Positions 1-7,777 of a stretch of 34,125 bases of DNA are shown here, in pieces (the first letter of the stretch is position 1; every line of letters starts with the position of its first letter). A program made the position numbers and the translations under genes. Location of the stretch: assembly GCF_004197395.1 (NCBI RefSeq), contig NZ_SELS01000072.1, positions 1 through 34,125 on the forward strand, in the 5' to 3' direction. The stretch is from Paraburkholderia sp. UYCP14C. GTDB taxonomy: Bacteria; Pseudomonadota; Gammaproteobacteria; Burkholderiales; Burkholderiaceae. The notes beneath the pieces are model-generated. The model was not told where the DNA came from. It searched no databases and saw only the letters and a program-made list of their open reading frames with translations.

Positions 1-1
1 C

Positions 2-40
2 GAAGCCCGTCAGGAAAGGCTGATGAAGCTGGCCGCCTGA
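2..40 (+). CDS. 3' end of an upstream gene, unknown product
   Basis: Frame 2 reads EARQERLMKLAA and then a TGA at 38-40. It is helical, GC-rich and typical of a protein C-terminus, and it stops 11 bases before the TTG of the transposase-like ORF. It could be the end of a partner gene of the element or of an insertion sequence that interrupts it. Only 12 codons are visible, so the call is weak. Confidence 0.25.
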   Translation, partial: EARQERLMKLAA

Positions 41-51
41 GCTGCAAAAGC

Positions 52-1029
52 TTGTCCAGACAACCGGAGCCGATACAGAACTTCAATTCCTTAATGGTGC
101 AGCTCTGCGAGGAAGAAGCGAGCGGCTACAATCGGAAAAAAGACAAGATTCAGCAGGAAGAGCGAAGACAGGCAACGCGAGCGCGTGGTGTATCGCTTCG
201 GCAATTTGAAAGACTCATGTTTAAAGCGATGGCGTTCCATAACTTGCATGCTGATAGGTCGCATCTTCGCGATAACCTCAGTCTCCGGGCAGGGTTGGAT
301 GGGTCGCCAGCCCTCAACTTCATGCGCTCGCAAGAAAAGCGACGTGGCGATGCGAGGCGGAAGCTGTCGACGAGGGAAGTGTTTAGCAGATTCGTTCCAT
401 GGAAGCCCTATACCGTTCGTAACGGACTAGTGCATTTCAAGTTCAAAACTAGATATAAGTCAACGGAACTCGAGAAGCTGTGGGTAGAACACATGCGGAT
501 ACCTAAGTCCGACCGAGGCCCACTATCGATTCCCGTGAAGCGGTTGGAAGGTAGTCCCAACGTCCTAATCTGGAAGATGCCCAACGGCGAGGAGGGTTTG
601 CGGAAGATTATCCGTGCGGATAGGGAACGAATTCGCGGAATGAGATGGGCCGAGCTTGATTTGACGCTGGAATCTGACTCTATTCGAAAATCTGGAAATG
701 ACCAGAAACGACGCGTTGCTCGCGACCGCGTGACCGTCGCGCAGGACGAGCAGATTTCGGCCGCCGAGGCAGTTCGAGAGGCTAACGGCGACATTGTCGA
801 GATGGAGGGGGCGTCCATAACAGATGCAAAAATGAGGGCAACAGCACATCGTGACCGCAAATGGGGCGAGGCCCAGGCAGCCGCGGCTGGCATTGACACC
901 AAGCAGATTGTCGTTCCCGCCGCTGCGCAAACATCGAAGTCAACCGCAGCCGACGAAGACTACGCGGCTAGGTTCCGAGCGAAGAAGTTGTCGCGTGGCA
1001 GTCCTCCAACGGCGACTTCATCTCACTAG
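52..1029 (+). CDS. C-terminal part of a Mu/TnsB-type DDE transposase (probably truncated)
   Basis: The 325-residue reading is basic and rich in Arg and Lys. Around residues 60-95 it has the pattern of the segment after the catalytic core of rve/Mu-type transposases: FHNLHADRSHL, then G-x-D-G-SP. After this comes a segment (about 110-190) resembling the Mu transposase C-terminal beta-barrel, with YTVRNGLVHFKFKTRYKSTEL and a later VLIWKMPNGEEG. No DDE catalytic residues are in the window. The frame is open to base 1 and the only start is a TTG at 52 with a weak ribosome site, so this is either the tail of a gene beginning upstream or a 5'-truncated remnant. Base composition is clearly less GC-rich than the rest of the window, which fits a mobile element. 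I infer the family from the order of motifs; a fold search would settle it. Confidence 0.5.
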   Translation: MSRQPEPIQNFNSLMVQLCEEEASGYNRKKDKIQQEERRQATRARGVSLRQFERLMFKAMAFHNLHADRSHLRDNLSLRAGLDGSPALNFMRSQEKRRGDARRKLSTREVFSRFVPWKPYTVRNGLVHFKFKTRYKSTELEKLWVEHMRIPKSDRGPLSIPVKRLEGSPNVLIWKMPNGEEGLRKIIRADRERIRGMRWAELDLTLESDSIRKSGNDQKRRVARDRVTVAQDEQISAAEAVREANGDIVEMEGASITDAKMRATAHRDRKWGEAQAAAAGIDTKQIVVPAAAQTSKSTAADEDYAARFRAKKLSRGSPPTATSSH

Positions 1030-1035
1030 CGCTTC

Positions 1036-1064
1036 GCGACCACGCCACAAACTGGCGTGGTCGC
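1036..1064. repeat. Perfect 12-bp hairpin behind the transposase ORF
   Basis: GCGACCACGCCA at 1036-1047 is repeated inverted at 1053-1064 with a CAAAC loop. It starts 6 bases after the stop codon at 1027-1029. No T-run follows, so it is a factor-independent terminator only in part; it could equally be an element-end structure or an mRNA-stabilising hairpin. Confidence 0.6.
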
Positions 1065-1589
1065 AGGCGGCCAGCTCAAGCCTAGAAGGTTGAATCGACG
1101 AAACTGATGGGATGCTGGGCTTTCTTTACCGTCGGCCTATTGGCCGCGGACGCCCAGGCGAGTCATCGCTCCGTGACGGTCTAAGCCCATCCGGCTTAGC
1201 AATCCAGTTTTGAGGCCCAAGCCCGCGAAGTCAGGCGGAACGCGGCGTATGCGGTTCTAATTCGGAAACGCGGCGAAGTCGGCTTGGCCTCATTGCTGTG
1301 CATTTTGGTCGGCTGCAGCATGCTCCAAAGCGTTTACCATTTCGGTACCTTATTGATTTATTGGTATTTTCCGTTGAGCCGGGCGCTGGACCGGTTCTGT
1401 ATACGCTTCTAATTTGATTGAGCACGCAGCACACCGACCCGCAGGCTCGCGCCAAATCAGCCGCACCGTCACGCGGTGCGGCTGACGAAACACCCACCGC
1501 TTCAACCGGCATCTGTCGTTTCACGATGCCTCGACTTGACGACGCCACATCGACTACCCTCTGTCGACATCCCCCGTGGCCTCGTCACC
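1065..1589. other. Intergenic stretch with hairpins, possible element end
   Basis: I see no convincing gene here; the one minus-strand ORF (1231-1548) has no recognisable composition or ribosome site. A 7-bp hairpin lies at 1181-1199 (CTAAGCC, 5-base loop, GGCTTAG). The part around 1330-1420 is AT-rich. Given the transposase tail to the left, this interval may hold the end of the element, but I could not find repeated terminal binding sites or a target duplication. Confidence 0.35.
1457..1485. repeat. Perfect 12-bp hairpin upstream of the rhomboid gene
   Basis: TCAGCCGCACCG at 1457-1468 pairs perfectly with 1474-1485 across a TCACG loop. It lies about 105 bases before the chosen rhomboid start and is not followed by a T-run. 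It has the same stem and loop length as the hairpin at 1036-1064 but a different sequence. Confidence 0.55.
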
Positions 1590-2189
1590 ATGAAGACCTC
1601 ATCCCCCAACACGCTGACCGGGAAGCTCAAGTCGCGCGTCGTGCTGATCGCGCTGTTCGTCGGTTCGATGTGGGCCGTGTTCATTCTGTCGGTTGCGTTG
1701 CCGTTCCTGCATCTGAACGAGCACGGCGTCGTGCCGCGTTCGCTCGGCGGCTTGCAGGGCATTCTGTTCGCGCCGTGGCTGCATGCGAGCGTCGGACACA
1801 TCGCCGCCAACACCAGTGGGCTCGTCGTGCTCGGCTGGCTGTGTACGTGGCCGGACATCGGCGGCTTCTGGCGCGCGACCATCGGCGCGATGCTCGGCGC
1901 CGGTCTTTGCGCGTGGCTATTCGGCGCGCCGTATTCGGTGCATATCGGCGCGAGTGGGCTGGTGTTCGGCTATGCAGGTTACCTGGTTGCACGCGGCTAT
2001 TACACGCGAAATCTTCTGTCGATCCTCGTGGCCCTGGTGGTGGTCGGCAGCTACGGTCTGAGCCTGCTGTTCGGTGTGCTGCCGATCTATCCGGATGTGT
2101 CGTGGCAGAGCCATATCGGCGGCGTGCTCGGGGGTGTGCTCGCCGCGCGTTCAGGGGCAGGTGCGGCACGCCGGGTGCGGGTGCGCTGA
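1590..2189 (+). CDS. Rhomboid family intramembrane serine protease
   Basis: This is a 199-residue membrane protein with about six hydrophobic segments. It carries the rhomboid signature in order: HxxxN at His70-Asn74 (HASVGHIAAN), the nucleophile motif GASG with Ser122, and the catalytic His175 in SHIGGVLGG. Rhomboids cleave transmembrane segments of other membrane proteins inside the bilayer; the substrate here cannot be told. The length fits the minimal six-helix bacterial type. The frame is open to 1476, but ATG 1590 puts a short basic N-terminus directly before the first helix, so I prefer it; the ribosome site is weak. It stands alone, with a minus-strand gene converging on it. Confidence 0.88.
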   Translation: MKTSSPNTLTGKLKSRVVLIALFVGSMWAVFILSVALPFLHLNEHGVVPRSLGGLQGILFAPWLHASVGHIAANTSGLVVLGWLCTWPDIGGFWRATIGAMLGAGLCAWLFGAPYSVHIGASGLVFGYAGYLVARGYYTRNLLSILVALVVVGSYGLSLLFGVLPIYPDVSWQSHIGGVLGGVLAARSGAGAARRVRVR

Positions 2190-2238
2190 CGCAGATGTCT
2201 CGCCCAGGGGGACGCAAGCAGTTCGAGAACGTCCCGGC

Positions 2239-2499
2239 TTACAACTCCGGCCGCGCCAGATCGCTCGCGACGATATGTTCGCCATACACCTGCGCGGCCG
2301 CGAGCGCTTCGACGCGGCTCGGATGCGGGCCCAGCTCAGGTGCGCCGTCGAACGGAAACAGCACGCGGCCGTCGGTCGTGCGCACCACCTTCAACACGCC
2401 GAAGAAGCGCCGGTAGCCGGCCATCTTCGCGCTCGCCGAAATCTCGAAGTCGTCCTCCGAGGTGCCCGGGACGCTGGGAATAAACGCGGTTCTGCTCAT
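2239..2499 (-). CDS. Small conserved Burkholderia-type hypothetical protein (possibly DUF6723)
   Basis: An 86-residue soluble protein with no signal peptide or membrane segment. The body contains SEDDFEISASAKMAGYRRFFG, then a beta-like stretch (LKVVRTTDGRVLFPFDGAPE) and an Ala-rich helix near the end. It resembles a small family I associate with Burkholderia (DUF6723), but that assignment is from memory and not certain. ATG at 2499 follows another in-frame ATG at 2511, and neither has a clear ribosome site; the open frame runs on to 2616. It converges with the rhomboid gene. Function is unknown. Confidence 0.6.
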   Translation of the reverse strand: MSRTAFIPSVPGTSEDDFEISASAKMAGYRRFFGVLKVVRTTDGRVLFPFDGAPELGPHPSRVEALAAAQVYGEHIVASDLARPEL

Positions 2500-2712
2500 A
2501 GCTGAAAACATCGGTTGTTCATCGATGCGGTGCGCAACATACGCACGGCCGACCTGCATTGTCTCAAATCCGCTCGAAGCGTGAAGCGAGCGGGCATCCC
2601 GTCGCCATGCGAGCAAATGCGCGATGCCGACACATTCGACGTTCTTCGACGAACTTAGCGATGAAATAACGTCAAAAATTTCATGGAAATGTCATGAGCA
2701 CCCCCTCCTAAA

Positions 2713-2830
2713 GTCCGCCCGCTGCCTTGCGTGAACGGTCAGCCGGGCGGCCTGACGAGCGCGAACACGTTCCTGCAGAAGTGGGTGCCGATCATCACCG
2801 CGTCGCCGGTGCTCCAGAAGGACGCTCTGC
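2713..2830 (+). pseudogene. Fragment of an AcpA-like phosphoesterase / alkaline phosphatase family gene
   Basis: Frame 1 reads PCVNGQPGGLTSANTFLQKW followed by VPIITASPVLQKDAL, then meets a stop at about 2839. This matches my recollection of the middle of AcpA-type phosphoesterases, where a GG-L-x-x-AN-x-FL-x-x-WVP-x-I segment precedes the metal-binding core. There is no start codon in frame and no catalytic core on either side. It is an internal scrap of a gene, joined directly to the peroxidase remnant in the next frame. Confidence 0.5.
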
Positions 2831-3712
2831 GAAACGGATAACGCGCCGGTCGGCGGCTTCGGCTGGGACGGGCGCTTCAACTATCTGCACGATCAGGCGA
2901 GCTTCCCGCTGTTCAACCCGAACGAGGTGGCCAACAAGGATCCGGCCGCCTTGCTCGCGAAGATGCAACGTGCGCCGTACGCGACGCGCTTCAAGGAAGT
3001 GTTCGGCCAGAACATCTTTGCCGATCCATCGAAAGCGTTTACGCAGGCGATGTACGCGATCGAGCGCTTCGAGCTCGAAGACCCGAGTTTTCATCCGTAC
3101 ACGAGCAAGTTCGATTACTACCTCGATGGAAAAGTGCAACTAACTGCACGAGAGTTGCACCGCAAAAAGCTGTTCGACGACCCCGCCGCCGGCAATTGCG
3201 CGTCCTGTCACACCGACCAGTCGGGCGTGAACGGCGCCCATCCGCTCTTCACCGACTTCAACTTTCAGGCGCTAGGCGTGCCGCGCAATCCGGAGCTGAA
3301 GGTCAACGCCGATCCGAAGTACTTCGACATGGGCCTGTGCGGACCCTTGCGCATGGATCAGAGCGACAAGCTGAACTGTGGGCTGTTCAAGTCGGTATCG
3401 CTGGGCAATACCGCGACGCGTCACGTGTTTTTCCACAACGGCCGCTTCCATACGCTGAAGGATGCGCTGCGTTTCTACGTGCAACGCGATACGAACCCGG
3501 ACAGGTGGTATCCGAAGGATGCCCACGGCAAAGTCGACAAATTCAACGATCTGCCGGTCGCATTGCGTGTGAACGTCGACACGACCGACGAGCCGCTGAC
3601 CCGCAAAACAGGCGAGCGTCCGGTCTGGTCCGAGCGCGATATCGACGACGTCGCCGCGTTCCTCGCGACGCTGACCGACGGCTACGACCTGAAGGCCAAC
3701 GCGCTCAGATAA
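2831..3712 (+). pseudogene. Cytochrome c peroxidase (MauG/CcpA family), 5'-truncated
   Basis: Frame 2 begins with ETDNAPVGGFGWDGRFNYLH, an internal motif of di-haem cytochrome c peroxidases, and runs to a stop at 3710-3712. It contains one haem site, CASCH, encoded near 3200, and the downstream GLCGP and ATRHVFFHNGRFHTLKDAL segments expected of the C-terminal haem domain. The N-terminal domain with the first CxxCH, the signal peptide and the start are missing. The first possible start in frame is GTG 2927, which would give 261 residues without an export signal, so a working periplasmic enzyme is unlikely. Intact members reduce hydrogen peroxide with cytochrome electrons or modify proteins. 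I am confident of the family and fairly confident that it is dead. Confidence 0.75.
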
Positions 3713-3778
3713 GCGCATCGAAGAATGCGAACAGTTCTGGTCGCCCTTGATTTAAAAGACAAAAATTGTCGAAGAAAG

Positions 3779-3806
3779 GCGCCGCCCGGCACGGCGGCGC
3801 TATAAT
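3779..3806 (+). promoter_or_regulatory. Probable -10 box with an adjacent inverted repeat
   Basis: A perfect TATAAT lies at 3801-3806, 32 bases before the lytic transglycosylase start. Directly upstream is an 8-bp inverted repeat, GCGCCGCC (3779-3786) and GGCGGCGC (3793-3800), which occupies the spacer and no good -35 box is visible. This suggests a regulator-dependent promoter or an overlapping operator. Confidence 0.5.
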
Positions 3807-3837
3807 GCGCGGATCTTTGCTTCCTCCGTCGTCCGCC

Positions 3838-4527
3838 ATGAGCCGGTTACTTTGCCTGATCGTGCTTTCGTTGGGCCTCGCGCAAACCGCCGCGGCCGAC
3901 GAAAACACTGACCGAATATCGGCGTACCTGACGCAGAAGTTCGGTGTGGGCAAAGAAAAAGCTCAAAAGATCTCCGACGCGGTGCAATCCGCCGCCAACA
4001 AATACTCCCTCCCTCCGGCGCTGCTGCTCGCCATCATCTCCATCGAATCCCGCTTCAAGGAAAAAGCCCGCGGCGCCAACGGCGCGACCGGGCTGATGCA
4101 GGTCGTGCCGCAGGCGCACCGCGGGCTGCTGCGCAACGTCAAGGACCTGACCGAGCCGGGTGCGAACATCGAAGCCGGCTCGGCGATTCTGTACGGCTAC
4201 ATGCGCTCGGCAAACGGCGATCTGGACACCGCGCTCAAAAGCTATGGCGGCTCGAAGGCCTATGCGCAGAAGGTGAATCTGCGTGTCGAGGATTTCGCGG
4301 CGGTTGCGACGCCCGCAGACGGCGCTTCAGAGGCCGCTGGACGGGCTCCGTCGTGCGAGGCCGATCGTTGCGCCGGCACGAACCCGTGGGCCGACGCGTT
4401 CAGCGTGCCGGCAGCGCTCACTCCAGCTGCGGCACCGGCGGCAAGCGGGGCGGTCGCGGCATCGAGCGCAGCCTCTGGGTCGACTTCGGCCGCGACAGTC
4501 GGCTCGACGCGCGCGCCGTCGAAGTAA
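3838..4527 (+). CDS. Secreted lytic transglycosylase (SLT domain)
   Basis: A 229-residue exported protein. A hydrophobic signal peptide ends near residue 20 (AQTAAA-DEN). The SLT fold follows at about 45-160: LPPALLLAIISIESRFKEKA holds the catalytic Glu70, and GANGATGLMQVVPQAH is the substrate-binding signature. It would cleave the MurNAc-GlcNAc bond of peptidoglycan and leave 1,6-anhydro ends. After about residue 165 the sequence becomes an Ala/Ser/Thr/Pro-rich tail with one Cys pair (CEADRC). ATG 3838 is chosen because it starts the signal peptide and lies downstream of the TATAAT; ATG 3805 overlaps that box. It stands alone between the peroxidase remnant and the DUF2242 gene. Confidence 0.87.
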   Translation: MSRLLCLIVLSLGLAQTAAADENTDRISAYLTQKFGVGKEKAQKISDAVQSAANKYSLPPALLLAIISIESRFKEKARGANGATGLMQVVPQAHRGLLRNVKDLTEPGANIEAGSAILYGYMRSANGDLDTALKSYGGSKAYAQKVNLRVEDFAAVATPADGASEAAGRAPSCEADRCAGTNPWADAFSVPAALTPAAAPAASGAVAASSAASGSTSAATVGSTRAPSK

Positions 4528-4725
4528 GCGCGCTCGCGCGTTTTCTTGTCCGATTTCCGACTGCTCACGCTGCTGCGAAGCTCCTGCTGTCTCCATCAAG
4601 CCGATGTGCTGTTACCCGCCGTAACCGGGCCTGGGCTGCACCTTGCACGCCTTTTACGCACGTGACGCTGCCCGCTCTACAATGCATTCCCATTCGCGCT
4701 CACGAGGCGCTTCTTGCACCTGATC

Positions 4726-5640
4726 ATGCAGATCTCCTTTTCCCGCACCACCGCCGCGGCCCTGTTCGGCCTGCTCGCGATCACGGCATGCAGCAGCACG
4801 CCGCAACCCAAATTCACTCAGGAACTGTTCGAAACCGGCGCAAGCCCGTACGCGCGCAATTTCAATTCGAGTACCGGCGATAGCTGCGAAGCCGCGCGCC
4901 GCGCGCTGCTGAGCCAGGGCTATCTGACGACGATGTCGCATCCCGATACCGTCGACGGCACGAAGAATTTTCAGCCGAACGGCGATTCGCACGTGGTCGT
5001 CGAATTTCACGTCGTCTGCACGCCCGGCGAAGAGGCGGCTGATACCAGCATCGTTTATGTGAACGCGGTGCAGAACGGCTTCGCGTTGAAGAAGAGCGAT
5101 ACGTCGGCGAGCGTCGGGCTGAGCGTACTCGGTTCGCTGTCGCTGCCGATCCGCTCGAATAGCGATGCGATGGTGAAGATCTCGAGCGAGACGATTCCGT
5201 CGGGCAAGTTCTACGATCGCTTCTTCAGCCTCGTCGATCATTATCTGCAGACCGTCGTGCGCACGCAGCCGGTGACGAGCAGTGCGATCGAAACGCGCAC
5301 GCTGCCGATGCAGGTGACCACGCCGCTCCAACTGACGATTCCTGAGCCGGTGCCCGAGCCGATACCGCCAACGACTCCCGCTGCCGTTCCGGCGGCGCCG
5401 AGCGTGCCGGTTCAGGCGACGTCGTCAGCGCCCGTCCCGCTGACGACAGGCACGCCCGTCACAGGAATGGCGCCAGTCACGGCTCAGGCGGTCAAGTTAG
5501 TGCCCGCGCCCACGCCGGTGCAGTTAACCGCGCCCGTAGCCGTTCCGTTAACGCCGTCCTCACCCGTCACCCAACCCGCCGACCCGATCGGCCAGGCGGC
5601 AGCAATCGAACCGGCGAGCGGTACGACGCTGGTGCCGTGA
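4726..5640 (+). CDS. DUF2242 family lipoprotein
   Basis: A 304-residue lipoprotein. The signal peptide ends in the lipobox ITAC with Cys22, so it should be lipid-anchored in the envelope. Residues 30-185 form the conserved part, with FTQELFETGASPYARNFNSS, a DSCEAARRALLSQGY segment and a second Cys in FHVVCTPGEE; I recognise this as DUF2242, a family of unknown function in betaproteobacteria. The last 110 residues are a Pro/Val/Ala/Thr-rich low-complexity tail that may span or bind the cell wall. ATG 4726 starts the lipoprotein signal, but an in-frame TTG at 4714 has the better-spaced GAGG and would only add four residues. The function is unknown; nothing nearby is clearly co-transcribed. Confidence 0.8.
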   Translation: MQISFSRTTAAALFGLLAITACSSTPQPKFTQELFETGASPYARNFNSSTGDSCEAARRALLSQGYLTTMSHPDTVDGTKNFQPNGDSHVVVEFHVVCTPGEEAADTSIVYVNAVQNGFALKKSDTSASVGLSVLGSLSLPIRSNSDAMVKISSETIPSGKFYDRFFSLVDHYLQTVVRTQPVTSSAIETRTLPMQVTTPLQLTIPEPVPEPIPPTTPAAVPAAPSVPVQATSSAPVPLTTGTPVTGMAPVTAQAVKLVPAPTPVQLTAPVAVPLTPSSPVTQPADPIGQAAAIEPASGTTLVP

Positions 5641-5779
5641 TCAAGGCGCCGCCGCTTTCGCATCGAGGCTGGTCAAGGTCAGATCAGCCTCTGATTCAGG
5701 CGCGCAGCGATATTCACCTTATGGTGTTTACTTGATACGTATACATACGTAGTAGTAGTTAACAAGGGTTAACCGATTC

Positions 5780-5788
5780 TGTGGATAA
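5780..5788 (-). promoter_or_regulatory. Perfect DnaA box
   Basis: TGTGGATAA on the plus strand is TTATCCACA on the minus strand, a full match to the consensus box. It sits next to the GTTAAC pair and the TAG trinucleotide run. Confidence 0.65.
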
Positions 5789-5964
5789 CTTGCAAATGTC
5801 GCGCCGCTTCAACAGCATGCGAAATCCATAACCCTGCGGAACACGTCGGTAGAAAAACTACATAAGTTGGATAAGTTCCAACACCTATTAACCGACCCCC
5901 ACCTTTATCAAGAATCCGCGCACAGGCTGTTCATCGCGCTATCCCGAGGTTATTCAGAGGTGGC

Positions 5965-5973
5965 TGTGGATAA
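5965..5973 (-). promoter_or_regulatory. Perfect DnaA box, with a facing near-match
   Basis: This is a second full-consensus TTATCCACA on the minus strand, 185 bp from the first and in the same orientation. A plus-strand TTATTCAGA (one mismatch) at 5950-5958 faces it across 6 bases. Confidence 0.65.
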
Positions 5974-6233
5974 CTGCCGCCTCCGAACGACGCATCCGTT
6001 GCTCCCGCGCCGACAATAGGCCGCCACAACCATGCTTCGCACGATGCGAAGCGCTCGCCAACGCACAGATTTCCGTCGACCGAACGCGCAAATTGATAAC
6101 GCGGTACGAAGATTGCGTACGTTCTTATTGCAAGCGCAACTGTTGCTATTTAGTCAAAACCATTTGGCCAGAGCAGAATCCGGCATAAAGTTAAAGTGCT
6201 TTGTGAGGTTTCTGGTGCAGTGCGGGGGGATGT

Positions 6234-6446
6234 ATGAAACGCAGATCAGCACGACAGTTAGTCCGTCTTCTCTCGGACCTTCGACATGCGGCCCATTGCA
6301 GTTCGTTACGCGCTGCCGCGACTAATCGGGTGATGGCGCTGGCGGCCGCCGAGGCCGCCGAGAACGGCGACTCCACTTGCGACGACGACAACCCCGAGTC
6401 CACGCGCGACGCGCTGCGGGACAAGCTGTTCCGGAGCAGATCATGA
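6234..6446 (+). CDS. Small hypothetical protein, first of a coupled pair
   Basis: A 70-residue protein with a basic N-terminal half (MKRRSARQLVRLLSDLRHAA) and an acidic C-terminal half with a TCDDDNPEST stretch. No known domain is recognised. A G-rich ribosome site (GGGGGGA, 6224-6230) lies 3-4 bases before the ATG. The stop codon overlaps the ATG of the next gene in an ATGA junction, which points to translational coupling and supports both ORFs being real. Confidence 0.55.
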   Translation: MKRRSARQLVRLLSDLRHAAHCSSLRAAATNRVMALAAAEAAENGDSTCDDDNPESTRDALRDKLFRSRS

Positions 6447-6694
6447 GAGCCGCGAGCGAGCAGTCGTTGCGGTTTCTGGTCGAGAAGTGGCTGGCGCCGT
6501 CGCCGGCCGAACCAGTTCACGTGACGGAGTTCAGCCGCACGCGCACGGGCGGGCGGCGTTATGTGAGGGTGCAGACGTCGTCGGAAGAGGGCGGGCGCGG
6601 TTTGTTCTTCTTTCGTCACGACGACGGCTGCTGGTGCGTGTTTCCGCCGACCGCCGATACGCCGAGCCTGCTCGCCCATCCGCGCGCGGCATAG
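6443..6694 (+). CDS. Small hypothetical protein, second of a coupled pair
   Basis: An 83-residue soluble protein starting at ATG 6443, which overlaps the stop of the preceding ORF by 4 bases. The sequence begins with a helix (EQSLRFLVEKWLAP) and continues with a beta-rich part, TRTGGRRYVRVQTSS and GRGLFFFRHDDGCWCVFPP, which looks like a small compact sheet domain. I do not recognise a named family. Codon usage and the overlap favour a real gene. Confidence 0.6.
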   Translation: MRAASEQSLRFLVEKWLAPSPAEPVHVTEFSRTRTGGRRYVRVQTSSEEGGRGLFFFRHDDGCWCVFPPTADTPSLLAHPRAA

Positions 6695-6847
6695 TTGGGC
6701 GAATGGGCAAGACGCCTATCGGCGCGCACCGGGCAGCGTGCACCGCGCGTTGGCGTCGAATGGCGTTGTAAACCGCTGATAATCCTGTTGTCGATTCGGC
6801 AGTCGGTCCTGACAGCCCGCTCAACGCCTCACTACCCAGCCACTTTT

Positions 6848-7777
6848 TTACGACGTCTGCGGCGTACGCTGCCGGGCACGCTTCCACCCCGGCAGTACCT
6901 GACACACGATCAATCCCGCCAGCATCAGCGCACAGCCGAACAACGCGCGTGCCGTGAGCGTTTCGCCGAGCACGAGCCAGCCCGCGAATGCCGCGAACAC
7001 ACCTTCCATGCTAAAAATCACCGCCGCATGCGAGGGCGCCGCGTAGCGCTGCGCGACCACCTGGATCGTATACGCAACCCCCACCGACAACGCTCCGCCG
7101 TACGCGATCGTCGGCGCGGCGCGCGCGATCACCTCGGCGCTGACGGGTTCGACGACAACACCGATCGCCAGACACACGAGCCCGCAAGTCACGAACTGCA
7201 CTAGCGCGAGCATCAGCGTGTCGTGGCGCGCCGCGAAGCGGCCGACCAGCATCATCTGCGCGGAAATCACCAGCGCCCCGGCAAGCTGATACCAGTCGCC
7301 ATAGAGCATCGAGAAGTGCTCGTCGACGCTCAGGAAGTACATGCCAACCGCCGCGAGCAGCGCGCCGAGCCACGTCCCGAGGCCGGTCCGGTGGCGAAAC
7401 AGCACGCCGAGCAGCGGCACGATCACGACATACAGCGAGCTGATGAAGCCCGCGTTCGCGATCTTCGTGTACTGCAGGCCGATCTGTTGCAGCGAGATCG
7501 ACACGGCCAGCACGACGCCGAGCAGCCCGCCCGCGCCAAGCAGTTCACGGGCTCCGCCAGGGGCGCGCTTCGTCAGTTCGGCGAGCGCCGGGCGGCGCAC
7601 GCAGACGATCATCGTCAGCACGACGAGCGCGCCGAGAAGAAAGCGCAAACCAGTGAACAGGAACGGGCCGATCGTGTCGAGGCTGAGCCGCTGTGCGACG
7701 AACGCAGAGCCCCAGATCATCGCGGCGATCAGCATCAGCACGTTCGCGCGCAGGTGTTGGCGGGTATCGGGATTCAA
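6848..7777 (-). CDS. EamA/DMT superfamily transporter
   Basis: A 309-residue inner-membrane protein with about ten hydrophobic helices in two EamA repeats. The first repeat opens with MLIAAMIWGSAFVAQRLSLD, where W-G-S-x-F is the family signature; the second repeat has the related AAPSHAAVIFSMEGVFAA segment. The family exports amino acids and other small metabolites, but the substrate cannot be read from sequence. The frame is open to 7897; I place the start at TTG 7777 because an AGAAG lies 6 bases upstream and only a short tail precedes helix 1. ATG 7735 is the alternative. It is divergent from the IclR gene across about 240 bases, so IclR may control it. Confidence 0.83.
   Translation of the reverse strand: MNPDTRQHLRANVLMLIAAMIWGSAFVAQRLSLDTIGPFLFTGLRFLLGALVVLTMIVCVRRPALAELTKRAPGGARELLGAGGLLGVVLAVSISLQQIGLQYTKIANAGFISSLYVVIVPLLGVLFRHRTGLGTWLGALLAAVGMYFLSVDEHFSMLYGDWYQLAGALVISAQMMLVGRFAARHDTLMLALVQFVTCGLVCLAIGVVVEPVSAEVIARAAPTIAYGGALSVGVAYTIQVVAQRYAAPSHAAVIFSMEGVFAAFAGWLVLGETLTARALFGCALMLAGLIVCQVLPGWKRARQRTPQTS

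Larger units (their letters stand above)
5700..5980. other. Replication-origin-like region (DnaA boxes, trinucleotide run, AT-rich palindrome)
   Basis: This part of the 593-base gap 5641-6233 holds a dense set of origin-like elements. Read on the minus strand, the order is: DnaA box (5973-5965), a 7/9 box (5874-5866), DnaA box (5788-5780), two GTTAAC sites exactly 10 bp apart (5768-5773, 5758-5763), a CTACTACTAC run (about 5759-5750), and an AT-rich inverted repeat TACGTAT-AC-ATACGTA (5736-5751). A box followed by TAC/TAG trinucleotides and an AT-rich segment is the layout of a DnaA unwinding element. No dnaA, dnaN, rpmH or parAB is in the window, so this could be an origin, a DnaA-titrating site, or chance. 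The remaining bases of the gap include an 8-bp hairpin at 6034-6052 and no gene. Confidence 0.5.

Noticed and set aside
6032-6325. Plus-strand open frame of 97 codons in the origin-like region
   Set aside because: It has no ribosome site, overlaps the better-supported ORF at 6234 and shows no coding-like composition.
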